A stretch of DNA of 64,000 nt from Pyrocephalus nanus (lineage: Eukaryota; Chordata; Aves; Passeriformes; Tyrannidae): NCBI GenBank assembly GCA_038380795.1, contig CM076270.1, positions 21,034,001-21,098,000 of the forward strand. Direction: 5' to 3'. The notes under the pieces are model-generated. The model saw only the letters and a list, made by a program, of their open reading frames with translations. It did no database searches and was not told the origin of the DNA. The first letter of the stretch is position 1. The number at the start of each line of letters is the position of its first letter. Position numbers and translations under genes: made by a program. This document shows, piece by piece, positions 12,300 through 24,914 of this stretch.

Positions 12300-12420
12300 G
12301 CAAATGTCTGTGCTGAGAAAGAAAGTTACTCAGAAAAGGCTGACATGCATAGCCCTCACTGCAGTACTATTTCTGATCACTGGCTACTACGGTACTGGTA
12401 GAAAATACTGCCAATTTTGA
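12300..12420 (+). other. Candidate first coding exon or small ORF with signal-anchor-like N-terminus
   Basis: An acceptor-like TTGCATTTTTTCCAG ends at 12299. Four bases later ATG (12304) opens a 38-codon frame ending in TGA at 12418-12420. The product has a basic N-terminus (RKKVTQKR) followed by a hydrophobic run, LTCIALTAVLFLITGYYG. That is the layout of a type II signal anchor, as in Golgi glycosyltransferases and sulfotransferases, whose first coding exon often begins just after a splice acceptor. I do not recognise a specific family. The possible donor at 12391 (TACG|GTACTG) is weak. If no donor is used, this is a 38-residue micropeptide ORF. It could equally be chance. Confidence 0.2.
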
Positions 12421-15400
12421 AAATTTGAGCAGCATAATTAAACAATTTTCATTTCAAATAATAAAGATCAAAATTAATTAATAAAAAGGACGCAGCAATC
12501 CCTGCAATAATATTTCATATTTACTGTTGGAGGAATAGCCCCCTTAAAAAGGTCAAATGGGCTCCAAAGGTGCAATATAAAAGAATAAATTCTCATGCAA
12601 GTTCAAATTCAGTTATAGGCTACAGAGCAGGTTCCAGGCAACGTCTGCATGGCGAGACAGCTTCCCTGTTTGCAGTAACTACAGAGACAGATCCCCCATC
12701 TGCAAAACAGATAATGGTGTTGACCTTCTTTGCGCATTCCTGTGACATCCACTGATGAAAAAGATGCCATAATAAATACATTTTCTTCTTAGACTATAAT
12801 CCTGTGAAGTTTCTGTGCAACAAAGTAACAGTTATGTCATCTTTGTCTGCCCCAGCATACAGAGACTGTCCTTGAGAACAAGGCAAGGACTAAAGAGAAG
12901 AAAACATCATTCTAGGGAATATAGATGTTCTTTGTTAGACAACAACTAGCAACTAGGAACCAAACAATGGGGCTAGCTGCTATCACTACCAGTGCTGAGC
13001 CCTCTCCATTTCCCTAAACAAGTCTCTAAGTGGATAGCATCTCATTGTTATAGTTAAAAAATGCTTAAATCTTAAAAATTACGGAAGTTGGCTGTTGTCT
13101 TCTGCAACCATGGCTGACCCCAGAAGTAACATGAGAGCTGTGCCTCTTACTGTACAAATAAAAGAGTAGGGACTAGAATACCATTAGCCTTCGTTTCATA
13201 GTTGAAAATCAGGGCAAATATTGTTAGAAGCATCTCCCAAGAGCAAAGCATGCTGCCCTGGAGCATATTCACTGCAGGCCAGGGCCTCAGTCAGATTTGT
13301 CTTCAGCAGCACAAGCCCAGAACTAGAAAATTCCTCAGAACATACTGTCAGACATTTTATAACCTTTCTTTTTATATGCCTTTTAAAAATAGTTATTTAA
13401 TTCTTTGCTGAAAGGCACGAAGTGTTTTGCATCAGGGATTGCCCGTTAAAGCACTGACTACTTTACAGATGTCATGACTGATTCGGTTTTTCTAAGCAGC
13501 CCACAGATATGTTTTTAAAGGCTATCAAACCTTTACTGTGATTAAGAAGTTGAAAACACAGAGCAAGTTCAGAGCCTAAGAAATAAATCAAAGGGCTCAT
13601 TTAAAATATACATGAAACCGTTCCAACTTATTTGCAAACACAAGTTGTCTTACTGACAGCACAACTCTGTTTTGCCTTACTACCTGAGTGCAAAGCTGAA
13701 GCATCCAGTGAAGGAAGTGGAACACTGTCTTAACCCAAAGAACAGGAACACTGCTGACCAGTGGGGCAAGTGTTCCCACCCCACCCCGCTGGTGCACACT
13801 CCAGCTGTGAACTGTAAGGGATCAGCACTTCAAAAGCAGGGAAACGAACCCATTCCTCACTCCTCTCCCAAGCCACAGCATCCTTTTTCCAAGGCTGCCA
13901 GGAGCAGATTCTTACAAGTCACTTCTCATTATGCCCACCCAATGCAGCTGCAGGATGTGATGCATTTCTATTAGAAAAGTAGGACTTTTGGATGCTGTGA
14001 CCCAGCTAAATTTACCCACTGGAAGTTGCAGTATTAATTTAACAGGAAACAACCAAAAAAAACACCCCACTTTATTTTTGCTGCATCTTACTCCAGCCTA
14101 TAAGATTTCCCTCAGTTTCAAATAGATGGGGGCCAGGCTCCTAAGGAGAAAGTTTATTTGCTAGGAACATGATTTTTACATCTTTGGAAGACTTGAGAAA
14201 GAAAGCCAGTAGCATAGAAGATGCAGAGGAAAGGCAGGCAATATGTGGAATAGTATTATACCAGACCTCAGTTCTTACACTGCACAAATCCTGTCCAGCC
14301 CCAGTGGATTATTAGGCCTGAATTTGATAGCTTAATAGCAGAGATTACAAAAACTCACGTAATAAAACCAGCAATTGGAAAGTACAGAAATTCACGAACA
14401 GTCATCCCTTCTTAATATTAGCTATATTCTTGAGGAAGGCAATGTTAAAGCTGCCAGGAGAAGGTCAAGACCACACAAAGAAAATAAATCAAGGCATCGC
14501 TATGTGGACCTGTCTAAAGGTTAAGGATCTAAAGGATATGCAGATACTCCAACATATAAACAGCCCCTGAGGGATAATTACTTAACCAGCTCCATTTGAG
14601 CAGTTCTGAACAGATGGTTTAGTAGGTATATTGACTATTGCAGTGTTTTGTAACACTATTTATTACCTGCTGAAACTGGGAACAAGCGATACAGTAGATG
14701 TGTGGCTGGTTATCTCTCTAATCCTGTGTATCCTTACAATATAGTGACCCAGAAATACATTCCCAGAAGTACCATCTCCCACAGGCAGTAAGTACAAAAA
14801 GTAACATCAGATAACTTTCTGTAGGAATAAAGCCTGAATAGATTAAGCACAAAACAGGTTATTTGGCTAAATTTCCTGCTTCGTGTAAGCTACAGTGACT
14901 GCTGTACAGTTAAATGCACCTGAGATAATACTGAAGCTGCTGGAATTATATAAAAGACTCATGAACTTTATTCTTGGCTGTGAATGCAGGGCCCATGGCT
15001 GCTCAGCTGCTGGCCCGAGTTTCTTCAGCCACAAATACTTTTTCACTCCATCCAGGCATCACACACGCCATTGGTGTGTGTTTTACCCGAACTTCTTCCA
15101 GTTCAGAGTAGGAATAGGCTCACACGAGTTTTTTTTAGGGCAAGTGTGACCACAGTTTAAGTGTGACAGCAGGTGAAGCTCTCCCTGCTGATCCTGGCAA
15201 GGGACCAGGGAGACAAAAAAGGACTCCTACCTATGCAGGTGGCCAAAGCCAGATTCATGCATCACTAACCTTCCACCCTGTTACAACAATGATGAGTAGT
15301 AAAGTAGGTTACACTGCAGACAACAGAGTGCAACAAGCAATGATGCTTGAAATAAATCAGCAATTTGAATAGGTCATGTGGCAGCTGTGCTGGGCACAAG

Positions 15401-16385
15401 CTCAGAAGATGTCAGCTCAGAGAACTTTTACTGGGACAGTGACTTTTCAGTAGAGTAAAAAAGCCCACCAAAATAACTTGGTAATAGTGTCCTGCAGTTC
15501 AGCCCTGAAATGTTTTTTTTTTCTAGGATAGACTCTTTTAGAATTATTGATTGATATTGAACTCCTACAATTTGCAGCTTTGTTCTTCCTTATCTGCGCT
15601 TCAGGTCTGCAAAACAAGTTCACCAAAGATCACCCCTCCCCAGCACAGCCACAAGTGATACATCACCTCTCTGTCACAGAGCCAGCGTTTCCCAAGGGAA
15701 AATTTTGATCAAATAAAATCTGAGAGTCTGACATTTGGCTGGGAGTTTTGGACATCTGGCATGCACAAGAGACTGTTTCAGAGCTGGAAAGCTTAGCCAA
15801 CTCTCCAGTGTACAGACAGACCGACTGCACACAGCCCACACAGTATACCTGAGCCTGTCCAGGAGTGGTGGACTTACTGAGCCTGCATTAGACAGATGAT
15901 TCATGGGAATGGAGTGATCTGATGTGTCCCAAAAGCACTGCATTCATAGTACATGTGTTGAGCACGTGTGCAGTGTGTGACAGTGAGACCAGAGCTCTCT
16001 GGAAGGGTCAGGCCTACTACAAATGAGCTACCCTGCACACACGTAGAAATGCCTGGACACGGGAGCCCTGCCCTTCCTCCCCTCCCATCCATCACTGCAA
16101 ACTGCAGCTTAGCCAGAGACATGGGCTAGTGGTGGCAAAAAGAGCCACACAGTGCAGAGGAATGATAACAAGCTGCAGCCACTTAGTCAGTGAGCACCAA
16201 ATCAAATCACCAGTGAGTAAACCTTACTGCCCTTTCCTCCAGGGACAGGGCTTGCTGCTAAATACAGCTTCTGTATTGGCCTGCAACCAACCCTCCAAGA
16301 TCCCCTGAAAGACCAAGGAGCTGTCAGTGGAGCTGCCTCCTAATAAAGGGAACCAGTAATCCTGGCCCTTTCCCTTTGTATCTGA

Positions 16386-16880
16386 CCAATTACGAAGTTT
16401 AATGAGGCGGAACATTCCACCTTGGTGCCCCACAGCATCACTGCAGCAGGGGAGGAACGAGACAACAGTGAGGGCAACAGAAACTGGCCAGACATTAATT
16501 TGGAATACAAAGAGAGAGAAAACAATTCACAGCAAGAGTACAATATAAGGTGTCTCCAATGGAAGACAGAGAGACATGTAGCATATTTTATTAACACCAG
16601 AGCAGACAGCTCTGTGAAAGAAGATTACACTGAATATTTGCACTCCTCGATTTTGGGTTCTGGGCAAGTACCAAGTATAAAATACTCCAAGTCCATGCTT
16701 TGGATGTCAATGGGCAGGGCCAGATACTTAGGTCTGGAACTGAGAAACTGGGCTCCACATGGCCTGTGCTCAGCGTCTCAAACAGCAGGAATGTCACCAC
16801 TCCTGCCCGTTCACCACCTTACCACAAAAACAGACGTTCCTTTTTTCTTTTCTAAGCAGACACAAGAAAATGGTTGCTAA
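16386..16880 (+). other. Unassigned 164-codon open frame without an early ATG
   Basis: The frame is open from just after a TGA at 16383 to a TAA at 16878. The first in-frame ATG comes only at about codon 103. The first half is hydrophilic and rich in Glu, Asn, Arg and Tyr; the second half contains a Met-rich segment (SMLWMSMGRARYLG). No domain is recognised. Without an ATG or good splice signals at its ends it is most likely a chance frame, although its length is above average for this window. Confidence 0.12.
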
Positions 16881-17223
16881 AAAAGAATTCAGAACCTTGA
16901 CAATTTGGACAATCTTCCACTAATCTTCCCTTCAGGGTGCCCACAATCCTTTAAAGCATGACAAACTGACAGAGGGAGCTCCTTTATAGTCGCTGGGCTC
17001 TATATCTTTATAAACTGGCTCTTCTGTATGCAGCAGAAAACCTGGGAAGGCAGACACTGTACAAAGGAAGGTGGAAACAGGCATTTTTAAGAGTTCTTGA
17101 GGGGCCACAAGATGAAAGGAAAAGACCTAGACACAATAATATGATTTTTCAGGTACAGAGGGGAAAAGGGCTAGAAGAATCCCACATGCCTGCTAATCTA
17201 CCTACCAACAGTTAATTGACATT

Positions 17224-17239
17224 AAAAAAAAAAAAAAAA
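17224..17239. repeat. Poly(A) tract, 16 A
   Basis: An uninterrupted run of 16 A, following ATT. No recognisable retroposon body lies upstream. Confidence 0.95.
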
Positions 17240-19581
17240 TTGGAAGGCACTCAAAGCCAAAAAACAGCTTACCAAAGAACACTATCCTGCCCCCACCCCT
17301 TTTCTGCTGTTTTAGATGTCATTTGTACTAAAGCCAAACTGATATGCCCTTGACACGAGCAGAATGTTACAGCTCCAGGCAGCTTTTGGTTAAGCGGGGT
17401 TGAGAAAACTCTGTGTGTAGCAACAAGCAGGTTCATTCTTCCCCTCCACATCTTATTTTTTTTTTTTTTAGGATTATCTCAGTGTTGATAATGCCACCCT
17501 AACTGCTTCCAAGCTGCCTGCTGTGGGCAGAGCACACTGCACACTGAGCCATTAACAAGCTCATTCTGAGCTGTACCCAGGCTAGATAAATTCTACAGAT
17601 TGGAAATGCACATCTCAAACACAACTTCTAAGAAGCCAACTCTGACAAATTTCCAACTTCAAATTTTACACCATTTTTTTTGTTTTTGTACTGGCATATC
17701 TGATACTGAGTGACTTCAAAAACAATGCAATGATAAACTAATGACCTGCCACATGGTATTCCAATGGCTGAAGATGGCCAAGCCTGAGTTCACAAATTGT
17801 TTTTCATTTAAACACCAGAAATAACATTATAAGAATTTGAACAGAATAGATATCATGCTATTAGGTAACATACTGTGATGCAGTCATATCTCACATTCTG
17901 CTATACATACATATAATTTAATTTTTTTTTTTATATTCTTGGTCAGCCTGCAGCACATAAGAGGAAACAGCTCACTGACAAAGGCAGGTAAAGTCTACAT
18001 TCTGCCAGATCATAAAGACACTTTGTCATGGTTATGCTGAATAACTGCAGTAAAAATACTTTTGTTTTGGAGATGAGAATGCATAAACTGTTTCTGGAAC
18101 AACTACAGAAATTACTTTAAAAAATGCCTGCTTAATTTTATCTGCCTCAGATCCTAAGAATGAATGTTTTTATACAAATTAATCATTCCCTCTCATTTCC
18201 ACCAGCACATCCCCAAGAACAAAAAAAATATGCCCCAAGCTGAAAGTTTTCCTCCCACTCTCAATTTAGAGATTAGGATTACTATGAATAACCTTGGAGG
18301 ATCAGAAACAAGATCTCTTAGATATCCATGTGAAACTCAAAAGTTGAACTATATTACTAAGGACAGCTTTTCCAAGTGTTCCTACATATAGTAGAGTACA
18401 AGGTACTACAAAAATTGGACAACTTAATAATAAAATTGTTTCCAAATGAACTATTACATAAACTCTAATACCATTCCCAACTGACAATATTATGTATTTT
18501 ATTACAATAGACTTAAACAAAAAAAGGGACAGGAATGTCTGAAAATAGGACCCCTCAGTTAACAAAACAGTTTCCAAACCTATTCATTTACTTTGTCTTT
18601 TGTTTTTGTTTTTATTATGGAAATAAATTTTAAATATGTCAGCAAACACACGTGCTGCACTTGTGGGAAAGCAGAATTCAGGGTAACACCTATGTTTAAA
18701 AAAAGATTGCGTTTAAAGATTATAATTCACAAACTGTGCATACTAATGCTACTTCATCCTTCTCAGCAATTAACAAAGATGAAAAGAGACTGACTAAACA
18801 AATAGACTTTGAAGCATCCTTTCATCTATTTAAGAAACTGGTGGGATCTTATTGCCATCACTTTGCTGTGTTTTATAGCTTCCTGAGAATCTTAAGAAAA
18901 AAAAAAAATCAATCTGCTTGGAGCAAGTCCTACAGGTATTTTTCAAATTAGAAATACCTGAAAGTTTATCATCTCCCTCTCATTCATAGAGCTCTTGACA
19001 AATATGATCGGAAAAGATTGATATTTTGTCTCCTCATTTCCTGTGCTTGAAAGATATTTTCTCCATGAGTCACTATATGAGCATGTCACTCTTCCATTCC
19101 AGGGCAAGAAGGAACAGCTCCTGCTAAGAACCAGCCCCTCATCTCAAACAGTCAGGAGGGGGAGAGGCATTCACAGCAGGGATCACACGAGAGAAATGCA
19201 GGGGGCAAAGTCCCTTGGGAAATGATATTGTGAGAGGAATCAATTCTGCCAGAGAACAGTGCTAATAGAGCAAATGAAAAAAAAAAAAATTTAAGAGGGG
19301 GAAGCCACCTGTTTTGTGTTCCAGGACACACAGCAATTAAATCATCACCCATTACACTAGCAGTAACCACTGTACCTGCACAAAGGTGGGAGTGGTCTAA
19401 CCATACAGCAAGTTGTGGGAAAGCACACCACAGCTGCTGCTGCTCCTCAACTGAGAAAGTAATTAAAAATCCTAAAATGCATTACTCATTTCTGCCTTCA
19501 TCCAGGAAATATTTTGTTTGAGATTTGGGGGAAACGAGCATTGATTGCAACAGTAAAAAAGGGGGAAATAAAATTGGCTTT

Positions 19582-19597
19582 AAAAAAAAAAAAAAAA
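19582..19597. repeat. Poly(A) tract, 16 A
   Basis: An uninterrupted run of 16 A after GGCTTT. A simple repeat with no identified parent element. Confidence 0.95.
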
Positions 19598-19776
19598 GTA
19601 TTTTGCTTAACCTCTTCCCTGTCCTCACAAAACAGAGGAATACTTGAAACAAATCTTTAAGTTCACACTGTATGCGACCCGGAGGAAAGAAGGGGGAAAA
19701 GAATTGAGAAAGGAAAGAAAACCCTCAATGGACTCTGACACTCTTCAGAAATTCAAAATCTCATCAGTCTGCTCAG

Positions 19777-19836
19777 GGATGCAAAATGCATGTTACCAGC
19801 GTGACAGGTGACCCTCGAGCACAGGGCAAAGCCCAG
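19777..19836 (+). other. Candidate 60-nt exon with strong donor
   Basis: A moderate acceptor (CATCAGTCTGCTCAG, ending 19776) and a near-consensus donor (GCCCAG|GTGAGG at 19836/19837) bound 60 nt. An ATG at 19786 stays open to the donor in phase 0 and gives 17 residues, MHVTSVTGDPRAQGKAQ. The interval is more GC-rich than its surroundings. No family is recognised. It could be a first coding exon, a lncRNA exon or chance. Confidence 0.15.
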
Positions 19837-21582
19837 GTGAGGGGCCAGGGCAAGGCTGGCACAGGGATTCAAAGCCAAGCACTGAGGAGCTGTTCCAAAA
19901 GAGCACTTAAGTCTGCGCACAGTTTAAGCAGCCCCGTATTTAAATGCTCTGCTGAAAGAGGGCTTTTGTTTTCAAAGTTCCTGTCAGTGCTTTCTTTTAA
20001 TAGGAAATCAATATATCATTTGTTTTCTAGAAAGTAGACACCCGTCCTTCAGGACTCGTGCAGCCAAGTTTAGCCCTGGTAGAAAATTGAGTAGTTTTGA
20101 CCTAACTTTTCTTTTTTTCCCGTGAATGTCACTTGCCTTACCCTGGGGATAGGAGGTGAGTGAAAAGCAAAGGGAATGAGCATCACAGTATAAGTAATAC
20201 CCAGTGCTAATCATGGCTGAATTACCAGCTCTCAAATTTTTTCAGTGCTGGCAAAGCAGAAATCCTGTGTGAGCTAAAAGCGACAGAGAGATAAGACAAA
20301 TGTGATCTGTTTCCATTGTGCTTGGATTTTAGACCAGCAGCCAGAGGAAGAAGAAAGTGGATAGGGCTGGTTGCCAAGAACTCTGCCCTGAAAGTAGACA
20401 CAAATGAGGCTTGGTAAAGACTTGGCAGCAGGAGGGACTTGGAATCATCTTCTCCCTTCATATCGATTCAGGTCACACAAAAGAGCATCTTAATTCAAGA
20501 AATAAAGAAGTGAAGTGTCTTACTCCTTCCCAGAACAAGGTGAGGAGTTTTTGGGGTTTCTGAAAGTAACTGAGTTGCAAGAAACAAGGAGCACACACCA
20601 CCTTAGGCAGATTGTACTGTAAAAGAAGCCTGAAGAAAACAGCTTGAATCCCTCCTTCTCTTCCTTCCTGAATTACTGACAAAAACATGGTCTTGTTGCA
20701 AAATGTTTATTTACAGCTGCTTAGAGTAGAGAGCAAACAAACATCTTGTAACAAGCTGCCTGATGGCTTCCCATTACACATACAAAGCTTAGCACTGCTT
20801 CAGCAGGTACTCAGCAGTGCTGATGAAAGCCTAAGTCGCTGTGAGAATATTCAGAATTAAATCTGAAGTCATTTGCAAACCATCATTCCTCCCATGGAAA
20901 ATTAACATTGAAAGACAGGACATCTGATCTGCAATCTTCGTAAGAAATAAATCATTGAACGGCAAATGATAAAAAGGGAACAATTTCAAAAGCTGCAATT
21001 CATATTCACAAGGTATTAGGGTTGAAGGAGTAAGGATATGACAAATAGAAGTTCCATAGTCACACATAGGAAATCCACACTTAAAAGAAATTTGAATCTT
21101 AGGTTCAAGCACCAGATAAATAATACTGATCTGTGCATACAGAGTATTGGATCACTCTGCAGTCACAAGTTAGCTTACTTGCCTGATTTTTTTTTCTTTT
21201 TTAATATTGACACTATAAAAATTTGTAAATCAGGATGTCCTGTTTTGGCTTGTCTTCTTTTACATAAAAGAAAGTATGCCTATTTATGACACAAGAAAAA
21301 TCTTTGAAGGGAGAAAATTCAGCTCTTTAATCAAGAATAACAGTCCTTGCAGATGGGCACAGACTGTACAGACAGAATTTCTCCCTTTGGTTCACTGACC
21401 ACATCATGCCCCTTTCATGGCAGATATAAATATCTGCTTTACTTGTGTTACTGCTCACAGCATGAAGTTCCAGTGTGCCATACACACTGCACAGCTGAGG
21501 ACATGACATCTGGTATGAACTGCTCACAGTCCAGATCCTAAACCCCTTAAACCTTGACACGTGAAGGTCTCTGGCTTTTGAC

Positions 21583-21599
21583 ATATATATATATATATA
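21583..21599. repeat. (AT)n dinucleotide repeat
   Basis: About eight and a half AT units in tandem. Confidence 0.95.
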
Positions 21600-22492
21600 G
21601 GCACTTGTTAAATTTGTTCTTCTGAAGGAAAAAGGATCCTAGTTTTATTACAACTAGAGGATGCGAAACAGGGAAGACAATGTTTTATTCTTACAGTTCT
21701 TAATATGTGATGCAACCAAGACAAGAGGAATGGTTGGATGCTACTGGCACCGGTAGAAAGCACATCTGTATGATACACAAATTCTGATTGTTTGCCTCTT
21801 TGCCTCCTACACAAAAGCATGCTAAGGAGGGCCACCTGATGTTGGCTTTTCACAGCTCTGAGAGAAGGCAAAGAACAGACAAAGTGAACACCTTGCAACA
21901 TCATGTTCCTAAGCTCAACATGTCAGCGTGGACACATTTGAGTGTCAGGTAAAGGAGAAGTTTAAATCATCGGGGTTACTTTGCAGAACTGAAGTTGGCA
22001 GATCTGCAGTATTCACACAGCTCAGCTTTACTGGCAGGACTGCATCCATTTAGCCCAGAATCTTAAGAATAAAAGTAGTTAACTTGCACAAACATAGATG
22101 TACCTAAACAGGACTGAAACAAACTTGGATTTGTTTGCCAGAACAAGTTAAGGTATTTTAACACACTGACATTAAGGATCTACACAAGTTTACCTGGATC
22201 CATTTTTAAGCCAAATGTTAATCCCAATTTTATTTTTTCTTTTTAATACATAGTATAAAGTATAAACTTCTGTACCACTCCTATGCAAGCACTTCCATCA
22301 CTCCTGGCAAAAACCTGATTAACATGCCAGGACTGCCATGTTTCTACAAGTCTTTTTGTATGGTCTGACTGCAGCTCTTAAGTATTTAGCCTGCTTTCAC
22401 CTTACTACTGCCTTGCTGCTCTCGGCTCTTAATTCCCCAAGTAATAATCCCTGACCTGAACTTGTTCCGGTTTCTTTCTTGTTTTGCCTCAG

Positions 22493-23030
22493 GTTATTCA
22501 CTTTCCATTGCTACACAACTTCTCATGGCATAATTTCCCCTCCCAAATGTCTTCAGTAACACAGTCATGCAGTAATTTCAATGGAGACGAGAAAAAACGA
22601 AAGGGCCCTAAATACCATACATTCACCTTCCAAATAATAAAGGACATATTTTCAGTGTTCCAGAAAGCTGCCATTCAAGACACTGACCTAATTTCCTCTT
22701 CAAATGGACAAATCAGATTCCCTTTAATCCTCAGAAGACAGTACAGACCCAAAATTTCCTTGAGAATTTTAATCATATCAGGGTTTTCTACATAATGTTT
22801 CTGGTTTTTATATTGTGCACAGTTTATTTTTAATGTCTACAAAGGCTGTTACAATTAAGACTCAGGGTATTTGGAACAGGTGCTTAAAAGCCTGCAAAGA
22901 ATATCCTTGGGAAAAGGCCTTTATTTAACAGAAATTCCTTATAGATATAGAAGAGTTAAAAAAGTACTTTTGTTGGCTGTTTTGTTTGAAAATCTTAAAA
23001 AAAAAAATAAAATAGTGTCAAAATCAAATT
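22493..23030 (+). other. Candidate 3'-terminal exon with a 101-codon open frame
   Basis: The acceptor ending at 22492 is one of the best in the window: a long pyrimidine tract (TTTCTTTCTTGTTTTGCCTCAG) with a CTGAC-type branch-point candidate about 35 nt upstream. Reading in phase 0 from 22493, the frame stays open to a TAA at 22793-22795. It includes a basic patch (DEKKRKGPKYH) but no domain I recognise. An AATAAA sits at 23006-23011, embedded in an A-rich run, and would end the exon near 23030. No ATG opens the frame at its start, so it would need an upstream coding exon, which I do not see. The end is approximate. Confidence 0.2.
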
Positions 23031-23251
23031 GTTTAGATTTATAAGTAACTTATTACATAATTTAATTAGAATCACACTGCATTAGTGACTTCTATGAAAG
23101 TCAGTAATTTTATTTCCCCAGTCCAAGAATCCATTTTATTTTTGTCTTAAAGAACTACTTCAAACAGAAATTAAAAGCAAGAATATAGGAGCTCTTCCCT
23201 CGATCCATTATGTACTGAAAAGTAACCAAGTACTGTAAATTGGCAAGTATA

Positions 23252-23276
23252 TCATAGAATCATGAAAGCGGAAAGC
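23252..23276 (-). mobile_element. Possible minimal CR1 3'-end remnant
   Basis: ATCATAGAATCATGAAAG resembles the reverse complement of the terminal octamer repeats of CR1 elements (ATTCTATGAT type). Similarity ends within about 25 bases, so this may be chance. Confidence 0.3.
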
Positions 23277-24775
23277 CCCCCCTGTATGTGAAGAACCACG
23301 GAGAGAAAATAAAAGCTTCCAATTGTTGGCTATAAAAATAATAATAAAAAAAGTCTTTCAGAATCTAGTAAGAGAATAGCAAAAGGAAATAGGCTATTGT
23401 CTCCTACTGTGCGGGGTGCCTGGGAGGGTGGGGAAGTCGCAATGAAACAAACAGGTCTTGCTTTTTGTGTACAAAACTGAGAAAATCTCAGAGGAAATGA
23501 CTTCCAGAGTCGGTGATAAGTGCTGACATGTTTCCAGTGGAGAGCAGGATACAAATCCTTATTTTTCCTTTGTAGGTGAAGAGGGTCGCTAATGTGAACC
23601 CAAACAGACCCTTCTCAAGCAGGATGCTATGAAAAGGCACCAAGATCTCAGGAGTGGTGCTCTCCTTTCATGGTTAAATGAAAGTCACTCGTGGAAGCAA
23701 GCCTCTTGTTAGGTGCAGGCTCGGATAGCTCTGTGCATAATGACTGGTTTCGGTCTGGTGTATTCATTTGCTGGGGAAGGAAAAGCTAAGAGTTCTTTTC
23801 CTGACAAAAAAAAAAAAACCATGAAACAGAATGAAAAACTATTTTTAAGGACCAATTTGTTGTTGCTGCTGCAACTCGTGAAGCCACAGCCTCTGATCAA
23901 CATTGCCTGCAACCTCCTGGTGGGAAACTGAGTAGCAGTTAACGGAGAGGTGAGAGGGAGAGAGCACCAAGATTAAAGAACTTCCTTTGCTGTCCGAAAT
24001 GCTAGGAAACAAAACAACAAACAAACTGTTTCAAATGCTTTCTTATTTGTGGCAAACACTGAGCTGTGTACTCAGTGCACTTCTGCCCTCTAAGAAATTC
24101 GGGAAAGCTTTGGCACCTGTGTTTCACACAGTCTGAGCTGAAGGAAAGGCTCCTTTTATGCACCTGAACAAGGAGGCAAGAAAGCATTTGGTGCCCCACA
24201 GCTCCCCTATAGAGCTCATCCTCACTGCACATCACAACAAATTCCCAGTCTGCAGCTCACAGGGTACCTGCAAATGGATGGAGCCTTTGGTGGTGTTTCC
24301 TTCCAGCCTTCATCCATCAAAGCACACACAAAGCCACCCATACTCACACCTGCTCTGCTTCGGTGGGCATGGTTAAAGGAAAAGAGGTGCTGAAAGAAGA
24401 TGAGCAGATAAAAGGCAGGAAGATATACATCTTCCCTGGCTCTTTAAAGAGCTTTTTGACTTGGGTCAAAGCTGATACAGTGAATGTGACTCCAGAAAAC
24501 AGTCTCTTTGGGGTTGTAGTCCTCCGTGGAGACAGTGGCATAAATATTAGCAAAAGAAATGATCCAGAGTTGATTAACTGAATAATCTGCACTGAGATGA
24601 AGAATCTCTGCATAGAGGTGCAACAGTGATACCTGGTGGTCTTGAGTTTTATCATCAGTACAACAAAACTCATGGTTTTTTAGAGAGCTTGATTTTTCCA
24701 GGTTTGGAGAAGGGATGAATTTTGGAAAAATCAAGACAGCTACAAAAGGTTCGGGCTTTTTTTTTTTTGGTTCAG

Positions 24776-24848
24776 ATCCATTCAAGACATGAGATTTGGC
24801 CATTAGTCTTCACATAGTGTTTCTGGAGAAGGGAAGATTGACAGCCAG
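24776..24848 (+). ncRNA. Candidate 73-nt non-coding exon
   Basis: A strong acceptor (a T12 tract followed by GGTTCAG, ending 24775) and a consensus donor (CAG|GTGAGT at 24848/24849) bound 73 nt. All three frames contain a stop, so if used it would be a lncRNA or UTR exon. A second possible acceptor at about 24817 (CTTCACATAG) would leave a 31-nt exon with one open frame reading VSGEGKIDSQ. Transcription is not shown by the sequence. Confidence 0.18.
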
Positions 24849-24914
24849 GTGAGTTGTTTACAGACCCAGAGAGATGACAATGCTAGAAATCATTCTGCTT
24901 TCAGAGCATGTGCG

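Larger units (their letters stand above)
12421..22492. other. Non-coding stretch, no gene recognised
   Basis: About 10 kb without a recognisable gene. It holds poly(A)/poly(T) tracts at 17224-17239, 17456-17469, 19277-19289 and 19582-19597, and a dinucleotide repeat at 21583-21599. A 164-codon stop-free frame (16386-16880) and a possible short exon (19777-19836) are listed separately. A fair plus-strand acceptor ends at 15604, but the frame after it closes within 28 codons. The AT-rich block at 12421-12500 contains several TAAT/ATTA homeodomain cores. Confidence 0.5.

Noticed and set aside
20535..20542. Six-base interval AACAAG between an acceptor-like and a donor-like site
   Set aside because: Exons this short are exceptional and the signals are common at this density.
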